Below, piece after piece: positions 35,988-47,500 of a stretch of 64,000 nucleotides of DNA (positions are counted from its first letter, which is position 1; each line of letters begins with the position of its first letter). The stretch covers positions 1,821,272 to 1,885,271 of the forward strand of contig KN832556.1 in the NCBI GenBank assembly GCA_000827205.1, in the 5' to 3' direction. The notes under the pieces were generated by a model. It saw only the letters and a list, made by a program, of their open reading frames with translations. It was not told where the DNA came from and did not search any database. This DNA is from Plicaturopsis crispa FD-325 SS-3. Lineage: Eukaryota; Basidiomycota; Agaricomycetes; Amylocorticiales; Amylocorticiaceae. Both the position numbers and the translations under genes were made by a program.

Positions 35988-38717
35988 TCAACCTTGGAAA
36001 GTACTTCGGAAACCTACGATATAACCGCATCAGCGACTGCGCAGAATCAACGGAACCGATAACGTACCTTCCAAGTCATGGCGGTCGCAGAACGTCGCGA
36101 GGTCGATCCGCTGCATATGCATGCACGTCGTCTTGAGGCTGTCCCAGAGCGCCGTCGACGTGACCCCGCGTCCGTCATTCGCCCCTGCGGCGTCGTGTAC
36201 ACCGTCGCTATCCTGCAGAACTAGTGCGTCGAGTATATGCTGCGCTGCTTCCTCATACCGCTGTTACCGTGGCACATTAGTCAACTGCGTGCTCATGCTA
36301 GAAGTAGTGCAGAGTGCTCACCCGGAGATTGATGCACGAAATGCCGAGATTGAACCTGTGTATCGAACGAACTTTATATTAGCGGGTGTTTCTTGCCGCA
36401 ATACTGCTGCCAGGAAGACTAACCGTGCACGAATATAAGAAGGATTTAGTTCTAATGCCCGGTAATAATACTGGAGCGCTTCCTCCGCTCTACCGCTGTT
36501 CGCCATAGTAGCACCGACCCGATTGTACAGCAGCCAGTCCTGAGTAAAAGAGCGTCAGAACATGCTCAAAGAAACAGACAAAAGTACCCACATCTGGCCG
36601 CACCGCCAACGCCGTGCGGAAACAGTCCTGCGCCTTCTCATAGTCCTGATGAAATTCACCGCATTACAATGTGCACAAGCAAGAGCAGCAACTACCAAGT
36701 AGCGCACCTCGTTCGTATTCAGAAGCACCGCAAGTGCGATCTGGATATCAGCGTCGATTGCCCCACTTGGGTCGCTCCTCGCCATCGCGATGAGGCAGTC
36801 GATCAGATGGGTGAAGCGCTCCGACGTCGATGCTGATGTCCGCTCCGGCCTCTGCGCGCGAAATTCCTGGACCGCCGACGCGTACTTCTCGTTGCGCCCG
36901 ACCCAGGCATTGATGGACTCGTAGGCGTGCATGCGGTTACCGTCATTCGTGTACGACACCGCCAGGGCGAGCCAGGTGGGGAGGTGTGTCGGGTCGAGTT
37001 CGACTGCGCGCTGGAGGGCTTGCAGAGCCTTACTCTCTCGCTCGTTCTCCTGCTGCTTCACGCCGAGCTCGAACCACGCTCCAGCGTTTGTTGGGTCGCG
37101 CTGTACCGCCGCCTCGAGCTCTAGCACGTTCTGCAACGCGGGTGAGTGCGAATTCAGTGATATTATCCCCATGGACGTGTGTGCGTACCTCATAAAATGT
37201 CTGCGGACTATTTAGGTGCATCATATGGTGCCTCGTACGCGACGAGTTCCCAATGAGGTACGGATTGGCGGCCTGGAACTGGTAACTGTCGACAGCTTTG
37301 ATTCCCGATGCTGTGGCCTCGAAGTGGTCCCAATCCTGCTGCATCCTGTCCCATGCAGCCGAATCAGCAGAGGCAGACGGCCTCTGCTGCGCGGGGGTGC
37401 TGTGCGCATTCCAGTACCGCGTGAATTCCTCGTTTTCCTGTCGGAAATACACATCGGTCTCGTCCTCCGCTTGAGCTGGAGCAAATTGTCCGGCATTGGA
37501 TATCGCACCAGGCTCAAAACCCGGCATCCGCATCATCAACATCGGCTCCGTCGACGTCCCTGGAGTATCCATCTGGCGGGCTTTGCCCTTCCCCTTGACG
37601 TCCGTCCTGACCTCCCTGGTCCAAGTACCCAATGGCGCAGAAGATGTGGTGCTGCCGTCGTTTTCGACCATCTGGTTGCCGTCGACAATGATCATCCTGT
37701 CTCTGAGCTGCTTCATGAGGCCCATAAACTCGCTCTTCTGGAACTTGGGGTTCTCTTCGTGGCTCACGGCCTGGACCAGAAGGCCTGCTGTACGTGCTAA
37801 GTCGTCTTGGTCGATAGGCCTTTGTTGCGGGTCGTATGATTTCTGGGGCTGTTCATGCACCGTCTCAGGCGCAGGGGCCGTTTCGATGAAGGCCGTTTCA
37901 TGGGACTGGAATTCCTTGTCCCAAAGAGGGTCTAAATAATGGGTAAGCCGCAGAGTTCTTATTCCCCACATTGCATATATACATACGGTTAGTTTGGACC
38001 GTGGGTTGCTGTTGTACCGTCAACGCAGGGGCAAAAGACGGCATCGAATTCATTCGATATCCCTGATAGCTTGGCGTCCACTGCATGCCTCCTGTACATA
38101 TTTGAGAGTCTAGTATAGCCAAAAATAAATGCGTGCATACCTGACATACCCGCCATGGCCTGCTGTTGTTGCGGATTAACTGTTTCCTGTTGTGTCTCGC
38201 TAGACTGACGCATTATCATCTGCGGTGCCGGCGAATGACGCGGTTGCTGCTGCATGAAATCCGACGCCCACGCGCCGAGCGCATTCTGCTGTCCTGCGGA
38301 GGACTGCACAGGCGACTGCAGACGCGTCGCTGGTAGGGAGCCGCGGAGAGCCGCGAAATCGAAGGGTGTTGGTGCATTTATCTGGGGCGCTGGCGAGTGC
38401 TGCGAGCCGAAGAACCTGGCTGCGTCCTGATCGAGGCCCGGTGCAGCAGCTTGCTGCGTCCGGAACGTCTGCATTCGCGTTTACGGTGAGTACTTCACCG
38501 GGAAACAATTACAGGGCGATGCGCACCTCTCTAGATGGGCCTGCACGCGCAGAACCAAAGTGATCCTAATCAACTCAGATATGTGCGTCGGTCGCACGGA
38601 AGTGACTGTATGACATACCTGCTGAATGCCTCTGTCCCTATCGAATTGTTTGGAAAGACCCTGTAATGGGTTTGAGGGGCCGCAGTCGGCCCCGCTGACG
38701 AGCATAGGCAGCGCCAT
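35988..38717 (-). CDS. PEX5: PEX5, canonical PTS1 import receptor
   Basis: This is the peroxisomal matrix import receptor. It binds C-terminal SKL-type signals through its TPRs, docks on Pex14/Pex13 and recycles by ubiquitination of an N-terminal Cys. The start MALPMLVSGADCGPSNPLQG (38717) carries that Cys and the typical GPSNPLQ. Glu/Gln-rich linkers hold WxxxF motifs WASDF and WDKEF. The TPR part is strongly conserved: NVLELEAAVQRDPTNAGAWF, LGVKQQENERESKALQAL, AVELDPTHLPTWLALAVSY, ADIQIALAVLLNTN and a later repeat EEALQYYYRALELNPSYIRA. A last small exon ends FRSTFQG. It is a full second PEX5-type gene 17 kb from the copy at 16-18.6 kb, on the same strand. Confidence 0.93.
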
Positions 38718-39183
38718 GGTCTACAAAACGAAACGAGACTGGTATGGATGAAAGTCTGAAGCAAGTCCTGTCGCACGAGCGAGCGCAAGCCAGAATCTGG
38801 AGTCGCCAATTCCGGCTCAGATTTTGCCGGCCTGACATGTGTTTCGCTAAACTTTCCCACGGGTCTCATAATGAAGTATTATTTAGCCCCTATCTCTTGA
38901 CCCGAGTGAGTCGGAAGTTGACCGCGTTCGACAGGCAGGCAGCAGGCAGCGAGGCAGAGCAGGGCCCGGGACGGTAGAAGCGACTGATCATTTTTATTGT
39001 CGTCGCTCGTCGGAGATGGTGGCGGTGGCGGTAATCAGAATTGTAGATGCAATGGATGGAAACGTACAAAAACACAGCAGAGCAAAATCGATAACAAGGA
39101 AGGGGTATTATGGGTGAACGTGTGATTGAGCCGTCAGACTTCATCGAACGCTTCATCTGAGCATATTGATGCGTTCCGTTCAG
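38718..39183. other. Intergenic: PEX5 promoter side
   Basis: About 470 bases lie upstream of PEX5 and downstream of the C2H2 gene, both on the minus strand. No frame with coding character is visible. Confidence 0.4.
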
Positions 39184-40337
39184 TCAGTCGCGCATGTCGT
39201 TAGCGCTTGCGCCCTGCGCCTCATTGTCCTGTGCCGTCCCTGTCACCGCAGCCTGCATGATGGCGTGCTTGCAGCCGGCGCCCCCTTCAGACCGTACTGT
39301 GAATCGCGCACGGTCAGTTTTTACTCCCATGCGTACTCCAAAGAAGACGGCATGAGGCTCACGATGTCTCTGTATAGAAAGTCGCGTGGTTAGTGCGCAG
39401 CCCCAACGAATGTTGGAAGAGAAGCGTGTACACGCACATTGAGAGCGTCCAATCGACTAAATGCCTTCCGGCACCCCTGGCAGACATTCGCCTGCGATTT
39501 GGCAGAGTGAAGAGTCTGATGTCGTCTAGATAAAGTTTAAATAGGTCGCACCACGGATCGACTCCACAGAAGAGAGGATGCACGTACTTGCAGTCGTGCT
39601 GACGCGCGAAGCTCTTATCACAGCCTGGCCACTCGCAGACATACGGCCGATCCTCGGTGTGCGATCGTAGATGCCCTAGCCGCGTCGGATAAGCGAGAAT
39701 CGCGATTTATAGACCGCAACGGAAGCCCAACCTCGTAAATTGAACCGTCGCGTAAACGTGCTTCCGCACCCGGGCACCGGACACATGAAGTGCGCCTCGT
39801 TCTTGCGCCGGCTGGTACTGGCGGCCTGAGTCGCCGTGGTGGTTACCTGCTGCTTTTCGACCTGCATTATGGGCGGGAGGCGCGGTGCAGCGTAAGGATC
39901 GGCGCCAGGGGAGGGGGAGGCTGATCCGTGTCCATGCGCTAGAGTAGGGTCATAGTCGTACGCCTCGTCTGTATCGGCCATGCGAGCACGCTTTCGCGCA
40001 GGACTTCTCCTAGAGCCATGACTCGTCGACGCGTCCGCCGGGCCTACATACCATGCGTTAGACCTCAGCGATTGTAGGTCCAGATCCACTGACCTCCTGC
40101 GATGTAACCGGCACCCTGTCCAGCAGAGTTGACGGTTTCCTCGTCGCTCTCCTCATCCTCTGATGCGGGCCGAATGTTGTAGCTCGAGGAGGGCCGGAGC
40201 TGACTTGCTGGCATTTGTGACGGTTGTGGGGAGGGGGAGTGGTTGCCCTGAGGGGTGTAATGCTGGTTCAAGTCGTGGGCAGAAGCGAAACGAGAGATTA
40301 GAGAGCTCCAGTCTCGTGGCGACTGCTGGACGTCCAT
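39184..40337 (-). CDS. Three-finger C2H2 transcription factor (Crz1-like finger order)
   Basis: The start MDVQQSPRDWSSLISRFASA is at 40337 and the stop at 39184. The N-terminal half is disordered and rich in Ser, Pro and Gln, with a basic patch SRRSPARKRARM that may be a nuclear signal. The fingers lie at the C-terminus across four exons: CPVPGCGSTFTRRFNLRGH, then CEWPGCDKSFARQHDCKRH, then CQGCRKAFSRLDALNRH followed by LRSEGGAGC. This order, with a degenerate third finger and a C-terminal RSEGG block, resembles the Crz1 calcineurin-responsive group. I see no clear PxIxIT calcineurin-docking motif, so the role is not assigned. The joins were fixed by keeping Cys/His spacing across splice sites. 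Confidence 0.82.
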
Positions 40338-40729
40338 GTTGAATTGTTTTAGGCTGGCGGTTTGCGGGGAAGGTGGCGAGGCAGGGTTCCGCGTAGAAAG
40401 ACAGGGCCCTTTTCAGGCAAGGAGCAGACGCCCAAGAGAGAATAAGAAGAGGAGATATGTTGATGAATCCCGATACACAGCCCCAGACGCCCAGGACTGG
40501 CGCTTTTCTATATGTCAGATCAGATGCCGTCCTAAAGAAAGAGATCAGCAGGCAAACGTCCAAATGGGAACTTCGAGGACGTTGCCCATCGCAGTTTCCC
40601 ACAAAGAAGCACCGGTGGCGGTGCATCTTCTCCGCTTTGGCCTGCGGAAGCAAATATCGGGCTCCGGCTCACAGGAAATATATTATTCTTGCTGGTAACA
40701 CAAAATATGACAGAAATACACAGCTACGG
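40338..40729. other. Intergenic region
   Basis: About 390 bases lie between the C2H2 start and the stop of the lipase-like gene, both on the minus strand. Only short overlapping frames are seen. Confidence 0.4.
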
Positions 40730-43700
40730 TCACTCAAATATATGCGAGTCTAGCAGTCGTCGTCGTCTCATCAGCTCGCTTTCAGTGATGGTCTGACCGG
40801 TGCCACCGGCCGTTGCAGTCTTGGACGGCGTGCTGTTGGCCTTGCCCAGGGCGGGAGTGATATCCCCCTCCAGTATACGTAGCCCCGCAGGGTCAGCGGA
40901 AGACGTAGTTGGGTCCGCTGCCGTCAGTGCAACCATGTTCGCATCTGGTTCGTCGTCGCGCAGCGTGTTGTCCGACCCGGACGAACTTCTCGACCCGACT
41001 AGGCGTCCTCCTTTAGGCGAAAGAAGGCCAGCGCTGTGACGGTCCTTGAACGACACGCTTGTTCGTGATCGCTCCTTCTTCGTCATGAACGTGATGCCAG
41101 CATCTTCCGTCTCCGTCTCCGATGTGAAGGGGCTGGGGCGTGAGTCGACGGCAGACTCGGTTGTCACAGGTAACATCGCTGAGAGCTCGTCCTCAACTAT
41201 CGCCACTCTCTTCGCGCCGCCCGGGGTTACAATCTGTGTCGTGGTGGCTGCGTGTGCTTCAGGGTGACTTTCAAACGCGTCATCGATCCACTCCGCCAGC
41301 GCTTCAATGCAGGCGGCGGCTTCCTTCATCAGACTCGGCATCTGCAGGTACCCATGACTCCAGTCGGAAAACAACACCATTTGCACCCAGTCGTCCTCGC
41401 TCTCCACAGCCAGCTTGTCGCGTTCCGCCCTCATCGCAGCCAGGCGCTCGGGGTCGAGAGCGCCGACTTCTGTCGCACTCATCCGCAGGTTCTCCCCGAA
41501 ACGGGCGCTCTTACCCGCGATCGCCATGTCGAGCTCGGCCCTCCGCACGCGCTTCGCCTCCCGCACACGCCCTGCGAAGATGACGGTATCGTCCACGAAC
41601 GGGTCCTTTTCCCCACATTGCATCAGCAGCGGCGGGAACTGGGCGAGGAGGTGGCTAGGCGTGAGGATGGGCGAGATGTGGTAATCGGTGGTGAAATCGG
41701 GGTCGCGGTGCGGTCCGATGTACAAGATCGCCATGGCGCGCATCTGCGATAGGGTGCATTTCATTATGTGTAAGAAATAGACGCACATAGATGGAAAGTG
41801 TGATAAGGTTGCGTACCATGCTCGGCGACACGATCCGGTCCTGGAAGTACCCCGTTCGACTGGTCATGGTTAGACGCGTCCCGATCGGTTCATTCGCTTT
41901 GCCTTTGCCTCGCTCCTTGACGCTTACGGCCTTCGAGTCCTCCGCAGCTAGGGCAGCACTCAGTTGCTCCTGCTGTTTCTCCAACGTAGATATACTTGGA
42001 AGAACGCGTACGGGTTTGGAGGATCCGTTAGGATAAACGTACCGGACACGTGCTTGGATGGGTCGGTCCTCCTCCTTAACATGGTCAAAGTCTGCGTCGT
42101 CTTCCTCGCTCTCCGCGTCGGCGTCCTCTCCGTCAGATGCGCGCATAGAGACCCGCGTGCGCCTAAATGCGGACCTCAGCGTTGTTGTCGAGTGCCGCTT
42201 CAGTTTGGGCTTCGCCTCTTTCTCCTGCTCCTTGTCGCTCCCCGCAAATCCCCTCAGGGTGTCACGCCAGCTCCTCTTCCTCCGCAGACTCTTCCTCTCA
42301 CTCTGGCTCCCCGAACGCGATCTTCTATCCCCAGCCATGCTCAACGGACTCACGTGGCTCAGATGGTCTTTCTGCGTAGCGAGCTCCCGCAAGCCCGGGA
42401 GGTTTCCAGAAGACTGTTCGGAGCGGAGGACCCGCAGGTTGTCGGGCGACATCCAGGATGTGAAGTTGAAATCGAGTGCGGCATAGTTGAGCACGACGGC
42501 TACCGGCTGAGGGAGAAGGAGAAGCGGGGACGAAGCGGAGCTCGGCGAGAGGGATGAGTTATGTTCCAGGATCTTGATGACGACGTTAACCGCAAGAGTG
42601 GCCCCACTGTAATCGTCGTCGTCAGTGGTGTATTATAAGAACAAGGCTATAGAAAGCGTACGCTGAATCCCCCGACATGACTATGTTGAGTTTCTTCCCA
42701 GACATGCCCATAAGCACACCCTTCGACTCGACCAAGACTCTGTATGTGTCGAACGCCTCGTCGATTGCGAAAGGGTACGGATCTGCATTGGCACGACGTT
42801 AGCTTCAGACAATCGTGGGCAGCACATGCGCGCGACATACACTCGGGAGCCTTCCCGTAATCAATACTGAGCACTGGCCGCCCCGTTCTCCATGCCCACA
42901 TCCTCAACCTCTCCTCGTGGTGCTCAGGCGTCATCGCAACAAACCCGCCACCGGGAAAATCCAGTATCAAATCCGTAGCCTTGCATAGCTGGTGCTCCGG
43001 TAGCGCAAAGTAGAGGTACGCAGTGATAGGCCGTTGGTAGCTCGACGTCTTCGGTCGCGGCAGCAGGATCTTCCGTCGGATAGACATCCTCGGCAGGTGG
43101 CGGTGCGTAAATACGCGGATCTGAATCGGACGATTAGCAAGCCGGTAATCTTACAGTAAGTAAGTGTCAGGACGACAGGACGGGGCGTACGTATGGGTTA
43201 GTAGTCTTCTCCCAGGTCGTGCGGAGCATTTCGACCGTAGGCACGGCACGGAATTTACGGAGCTGTCAAAGGAAAGGCGGTGCATTTCAGACGTGTGTTG
43301 TAAGTAGGTTTGTAAGAGGCGACGGCACACCTTTTCGTCAGCTTCATTAGCGTAGATTATGTAGTACACTGAAAATAGGACGGAACAAAGGTCGCGCATC
43401 CATTTCGGACGGATGGACATGGCGGTCGCGAAGCCCGCATCGAGGCCTGTAGCAATCCATGTTGCACGGTAGTACGATGGCGAGTACTATTCCTGCCGCG
43501 TCAGCCACTATCTCAACATGTTGTCTGCAAAGTTACTCACGAGACGCGCTAACGGCTCGGGTGCTGAACGGCACGCGTTAATAGTGTGCAACGGATACAA
43601 AGAAGACACAGTGCTCACATCCGAGGCCAAGAATCCTGTCTAGGTTACGTGTGGCGTATACACCGCACAACGTGCTTACGATGAGCTGCCACGGCGTGTA

Positions 43701-44041
43701 GCGGCCTGATCGAACGCCAGTGAGAGTCAGCTTTTACACCTACAACTGCTCATGGAAACGCACTCAACGACCGGTTGATCCTTCTCAACCACAGAATACG
43801 CGGCGCGCCCGCATTCCCATATAGTATGCGCCAGAGCCAGAATATAATTACAAGGAATACCTGTGCGCCGCACCTCGTCAGCCTCTCTCCCCACGCGCGT
43901 TCCACCGCAGCTCTGTGGCTCACCTGAGTACGTTTCCACGACGGATTTGGGCGTCCAAACAAGTGGTCTATCATAAAGAGCGGTGCGGTCTTGGTGGGAG
44001 AGGTCTATGGGGGTATGCAGCGGTACATACGGATGGGCCAT
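40730..44041 (-). CDS. Hormone-sensitive-lipase-like alpha/beta hydrolase
   Basis: This is a multi-exon lipase/esterase of the HSL group. The start MAHPYVPLHTPIDLSHQDRT is at 44041. An N-terminal helical region with MSIRPKWMRDLCSVLFSVYY precedes the hydrolase core. The oxyanion block DFPGGGFVAMTPEHHEERL and VLSIDYGKAPE are followed by VMSGDSAG, the nucleophile elbow with catalytic Ser. LLMQCGEKDPFVDDTVIFAG supplies the Asp and VLFSDWSHGYLQMP the His. Between Ser and Asp lies an insertion of about 170 residues that is basic and Ser-rich (SERKSLRRKRSW), with an acidic part (DGEDADAESEEDDADFDH). In mammalian HSL a similarly placed module carries regulatory phosphorylation. The C-terminal 180 residues are low-complexity and end SELMRRRRLLDSHIFE. 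It probably acts on lipid droplets. Confidence 0.85.
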
Positions 44042-44299
44042 GATTAGCCCCTTGCTGGCTCAAATGTCGGGGGTGGTTGCATGTGAAAGCGCCACGTGCG
44101 CCGCAATCAATCCTGGACGCCTGCCTTTTTGGGATGGGTGGCGGCTCTCGCCTGGAAACCTCGTTGAGGACTCGCGGCTTACACGGAGACATACGATGCC
44201 GCAATGGATAGCATATGTTTCGGCTTGTAATAGAAATACAGCAGGCGGACGGACCTCGGTGTCCTTACACAGCGATACATAGTATGGGCTCCGTATCAA
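44042..44299. other. Spacer between lipase-like gene start and dehydrogenase stop
   Basis: These 258 bases lie upstream of the lipase-like gene; both flanking genes are on the minus strand. I see nothing specific. Confidence 0.35.
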
Positions 44300-45540
44300 C
44301 TAAAATCTCCCTTCGATCTCGATGACAAGCCTTTCCCCACTGACCGTACCGGCAGCCACCTCATTGACAGCAAGCTGATAACTCTCGAGCGCATTGGCGC
44401 CCTGCACAACCCTCGTCCGATTTGCCTTGATCAATCCACTTGCAATAAGCTCCGGGATAATCTCCGCCTGGAGGTGCTGTTTGAAGTATTCGTTCTGGAG
44501 ATCGTGCATCAGGACCTAGAGCATTGGTGCGCACAACGGCCACGTACCTGTTCGTATAGAAATGTCCGGACGCCAGAGTACTGCACCTCGGACGGCAGCA
44601 CACCGCTCGGCAACTCCTGTGTAATACTAGTGGCTTGACGCCCTCCCAAGCGCAGCGGCAGCAGCGCGGCCACCTTGCTCTCGGCACTGCGACGAACGAC
44701 TTTCCCGATCTGACGCAGCGTGTCTTCTACATCGCCTACATTGTCGAGAACGAGATCCACGGGCTCGCCGATGGCTGCCTCCCAGCCGGACGCGGTGTAG
44801 TCGACGACGCTCGTCGCACCGAGACTGAGCAGATGCTCGGTGTGTTTGGCGGATGCTGTGGTGATGATATGGCGGTATCCAGAGAGTTTGAGAAGCTGTC
44901 TCAGTCGCCATTAGTGAGCATGTACGGAACTTAACCGACAACTCGCACTCACTTGGATAGCATACTGGCCGGCGGACGTGCTTCCTCCCCAGATCAGTAT
45001 ACGCTTGTTCAAATCGCTCTCGGAGATGCTGGGCACAGCGGTAGAGCTTGTTGCAACAGAAAGACCGAGATCCTGCGTCAAGGCATGGAAAGCAGTGACC
45101 AAATTGTCGGAGATCGTCGCGACCGAGGCGAGGGTGATGTTGCTCGGGACCTAGTCGATGGCCCAGTCAGCGTGGACGCGACATCGGGATGGAGAGAACC
45201 GTACCTTTCCAACCCGGTTCGCCCTGACATGGGCTATTTCCTGTGCCGCACGCTCGTCGTTCGGCCCCGCGGTGAACGTGAATACTTGGTCCCCGACGCT
45301 CAAGTGCTCGACACCCTCGCCGACCGCCAGGACAGTCCCCGAGAGCGAGGTGCCGGGCACTTGCGGCCACGAGGACACGACAAGGCTGAAATGGCCTTGC
45401 CAGACGTCGAGGGGGGTGGTGGAGGCGTACTGGACTCGGATGAGGACGCGCCCTGGCGCAACGGATGGTGTCGGTACATCGATCACGACGAGAGGGGCCT
45501 TTTCAGCAGGAAAAGCGATAGCTTTGTGGGTCGCACTCAT
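44300..45540 (-). CDS. Zinc-free MDR dehydrogenase / enoyl-reductase-like protein
   Basis: Four exons (45540..45205, 45150..44953, 44895..44548, 44515..44300) give 365 residues, the usual length of the medium-chain dehydrogenase/reductase family. The GroES-like part reads HKAIAFPAEKAPLVVIDVP, RVLIRVQYASTTPLDVWQGH and VPGTSLSGTVLAVGEGV. The NAD(P) site is ILIWGGSTSAGQYAIQ and DLVLDNVGD follows. The Cys/His zinc ligands of alcohol dehydrogenase are absent, which places it with quinone-oxidoreductase or toxD-like enoyl reductases. Fungal relatives often occur as trans-acting enoyl reductases in secondary metabolism, but no polyketide synthase is present here, so the substrate is unknown. Confidence 0.88.
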
Positions 45541-46348
45541 GATGGATAGATGGTATGTTGTGATTAGGATGAAAGTGGGGGTTGACTTGGATCGCGGAGG
45601 TTCCTTATATACTTATGAGAATACGATAGATGTTGATTCAGAGGATATGGCGTCAGATGGTCGAATTGACGTCGCCCACACATGTGCGCGCGTTTGGTAT
45701 TGGGTTGAACAGTCAGGCGACGCGAGTGCTGAATAATTGCAGAGCATTTCTCAGCTCAAGACGTCGACTCGGACATAGCCACTGCGTCGGCAATTATCTG
45801 AATATTCTTCCGTGTTCCCGCCTGTTTCGGATCAGTCACGTGGACAACCTCACCACAAATTAATATTTATCAGTTAATTGTCGCAGCTGGTGGGCGAAAT
45901 GGCTTGAGCAGAAGAGTACAGGCGGTGAATGCTATGAGCATAGGCACACAGCGCTAAAATTGGTGCATATGTTCACGCCTCGGTAAGTAGAGCTATATAA
46001 TAATCCAGAACGGTTTTGCTTACTGTGTATGGTGATCCGTGGGTTGGACTCGGGGTGCGATCCTGACACCATTCCTGATTCATAATCATATGAACTGAGA
46101 AGACTACGTATCGAGGGTACTCGCAGTTCCGTTGACGTGATAAGCCAACGCTCGAGGATGCATTTCTGGGCGTTAAGCAACTGGACACATTTTGAAAACG
46201 CACTGTGACTAACTCAGCCTAAAGCTCTTCGCATTGCTCGTTGGAACGAGTAGGACCAGATGTCAAATCAATCGTAACATTCAGAGTCGGGATAGTGCGA
46301 TGTTGGTATAGTTTGTTTATTGTATGCTGATTTTGTTGGAAGTATGCC
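45541..46348. other. Intergenic 0.8 kb, dehydrogenase upstream side
   Basis: About 810 bases lie between the dehydrogenase start and the stop of MYND gene 1, both on the minus strand. A frame at 45932-46180 is open but carries no motif. I see no RNA gene or repeat. Confidence 0.4.
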
Positions 46349-47319
46349 TCACGCAGTAGGCATAGGGAAAGCTTTCATCGCCGCCTCAAGTCTGAATCGT
46401 TCAGATAGTTCCGCTGCATACGTTATCACACGAGGTGTTAACACATAGCACACGGTGGAGGGAATCTGCATCACTTACTCTTCCCCGACTGTAAGATATC
46501 CTCCAACTTATCTTGCCAATCTTCCGCCAGGTATCGGCTAAACTCCTTTTTCTTGCTGTCCGTCTGGAGAGCAGGCTCCCGCAGGGAATACCAGATGAAG
46601 CGCAGCATGCCCTCGCAGATGACGGCGATTTGCACGGTCTCGTTTCCACGACGGTCGCTCAGCCTCTCCTGGATCTGATCCTCAGGGCAATCTAGATCAT
46701 GCAGCATCTTTTCGAACTGCTTCCAGTCCATTATATCTCCGCCGACCATCTGAGAGCGAACGGTCCCCCGTGAGCGTGGAAATCGAGCATGAGCATGAAA
46801 CAGTACTTACCTGGAAATACAACTCCTGGCTAGGAGGATTGGGACGCTGCTCAATTTCTATAACAAACCTACGAGGATTCGGTCAGGCCGGAATGCGGGA
46901 ACGCCAAAGTACGCACCAATTATTTGCGAGGCGATCCGGGGGGTGGTTCGCAGTATCCAGGGCCCAAAATGACCAGTTACAAAGGGTGCCGCGCCAATGG
47001 TCAAGCCATTTAGACAGTGCCGTGTTCATAGAGTTGGCATCTGGATTAGCCGCGAGACTGTTCAACAGGTCCTGCCCAGTGCGGCATCTCGACTTGTGTG
47101 TCTTCCAAGCCGCTTTCTGGCACTTCTTGGAGCAGTATTTGACCATGCTGCGGTACAGGTCTGTTCAGTATATGACGCGCATGCACGAGGTGGAGGACCT
47201 CACTGGCATCCGGTACACGCCTTCAAATTCTGCCGTCCGACCTCTTTCATGCAGTAGCTACATGTTCGTCTGTAGTTCATGTCGTCTCCAGTGCGGCTAG
47301 ATGAGCTCGGGGAAGCCAT
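46349..47319 (-). CDS. MYND-finger protein, copy 1
   Basis: Five exons (47319..47204, 47147..46917, 46868..46811, 46749..46479, 46413..46349) give 246 residues. The MYND zinc finger spans about residues 20-62: CSYCMKEVGRQNLKACTGCH, KYCSKKCQKAAWKTHKSRC. The rest is an unnamed conserved domain: DANSMNTALSKWLDHWRG, HPPDRLANNWFVIEIEQRP, FQMVGGDIMDWKQFEKML, ERLSDRRGNETVQIAVIC, FIWYSLREPAL. MYND fingers bind proline-rich peptides in partner proteins. No SET domain is present. Two paralogues at 60.6-63.1 kb share every intron position and phase. It diverges from GYP1, with 181 bp between the starts. The molecular role is unknown. Confidence 0.88.
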
Positions 47320-47500
47320 GAGTGTAAAATTGTCAGTGCAGCAGTTGGCAATGGCAGCAAGCAGAAGACGTCAATTTCCGTTGGGCGCGACGCGACCGAC
47401 ATGCGCGGGGTTGCAAAATGCAGCTCCGTTTCAATCTGGCATCGCGCGCCGGATTGAGATGTGATTTACAGAGACAGACTCGAGCTCGACACCTCGGACG
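47320..47500. promoter_or_regulatory. 181-bp divergent promoter region (MYND copy 1 / GYP1)
   Basis: The two ATGs point away from each other. CGCGACGCGAC at 47386-47396 reads GTCGCGTCGCG on the MYND strand, and the same 11-mer occurs upstream of MYND copy 2 at 60568-60578. Confidence 0.5.

Noticed and set aside
41140-42557. Several 130-200-codon plus-strand frames
   Set aside because: They lie opposite the lipase-like coding exons, whose frame has the catalytic motifs.
44300-45540. Secondary-metabolite cluster around the enoyl-reductase-like gene
   Set aside because: The neighbours are a lipase-like hydrolase and a MYND gene; no polyketide synthase, NRPS, P450 or transporter is present.
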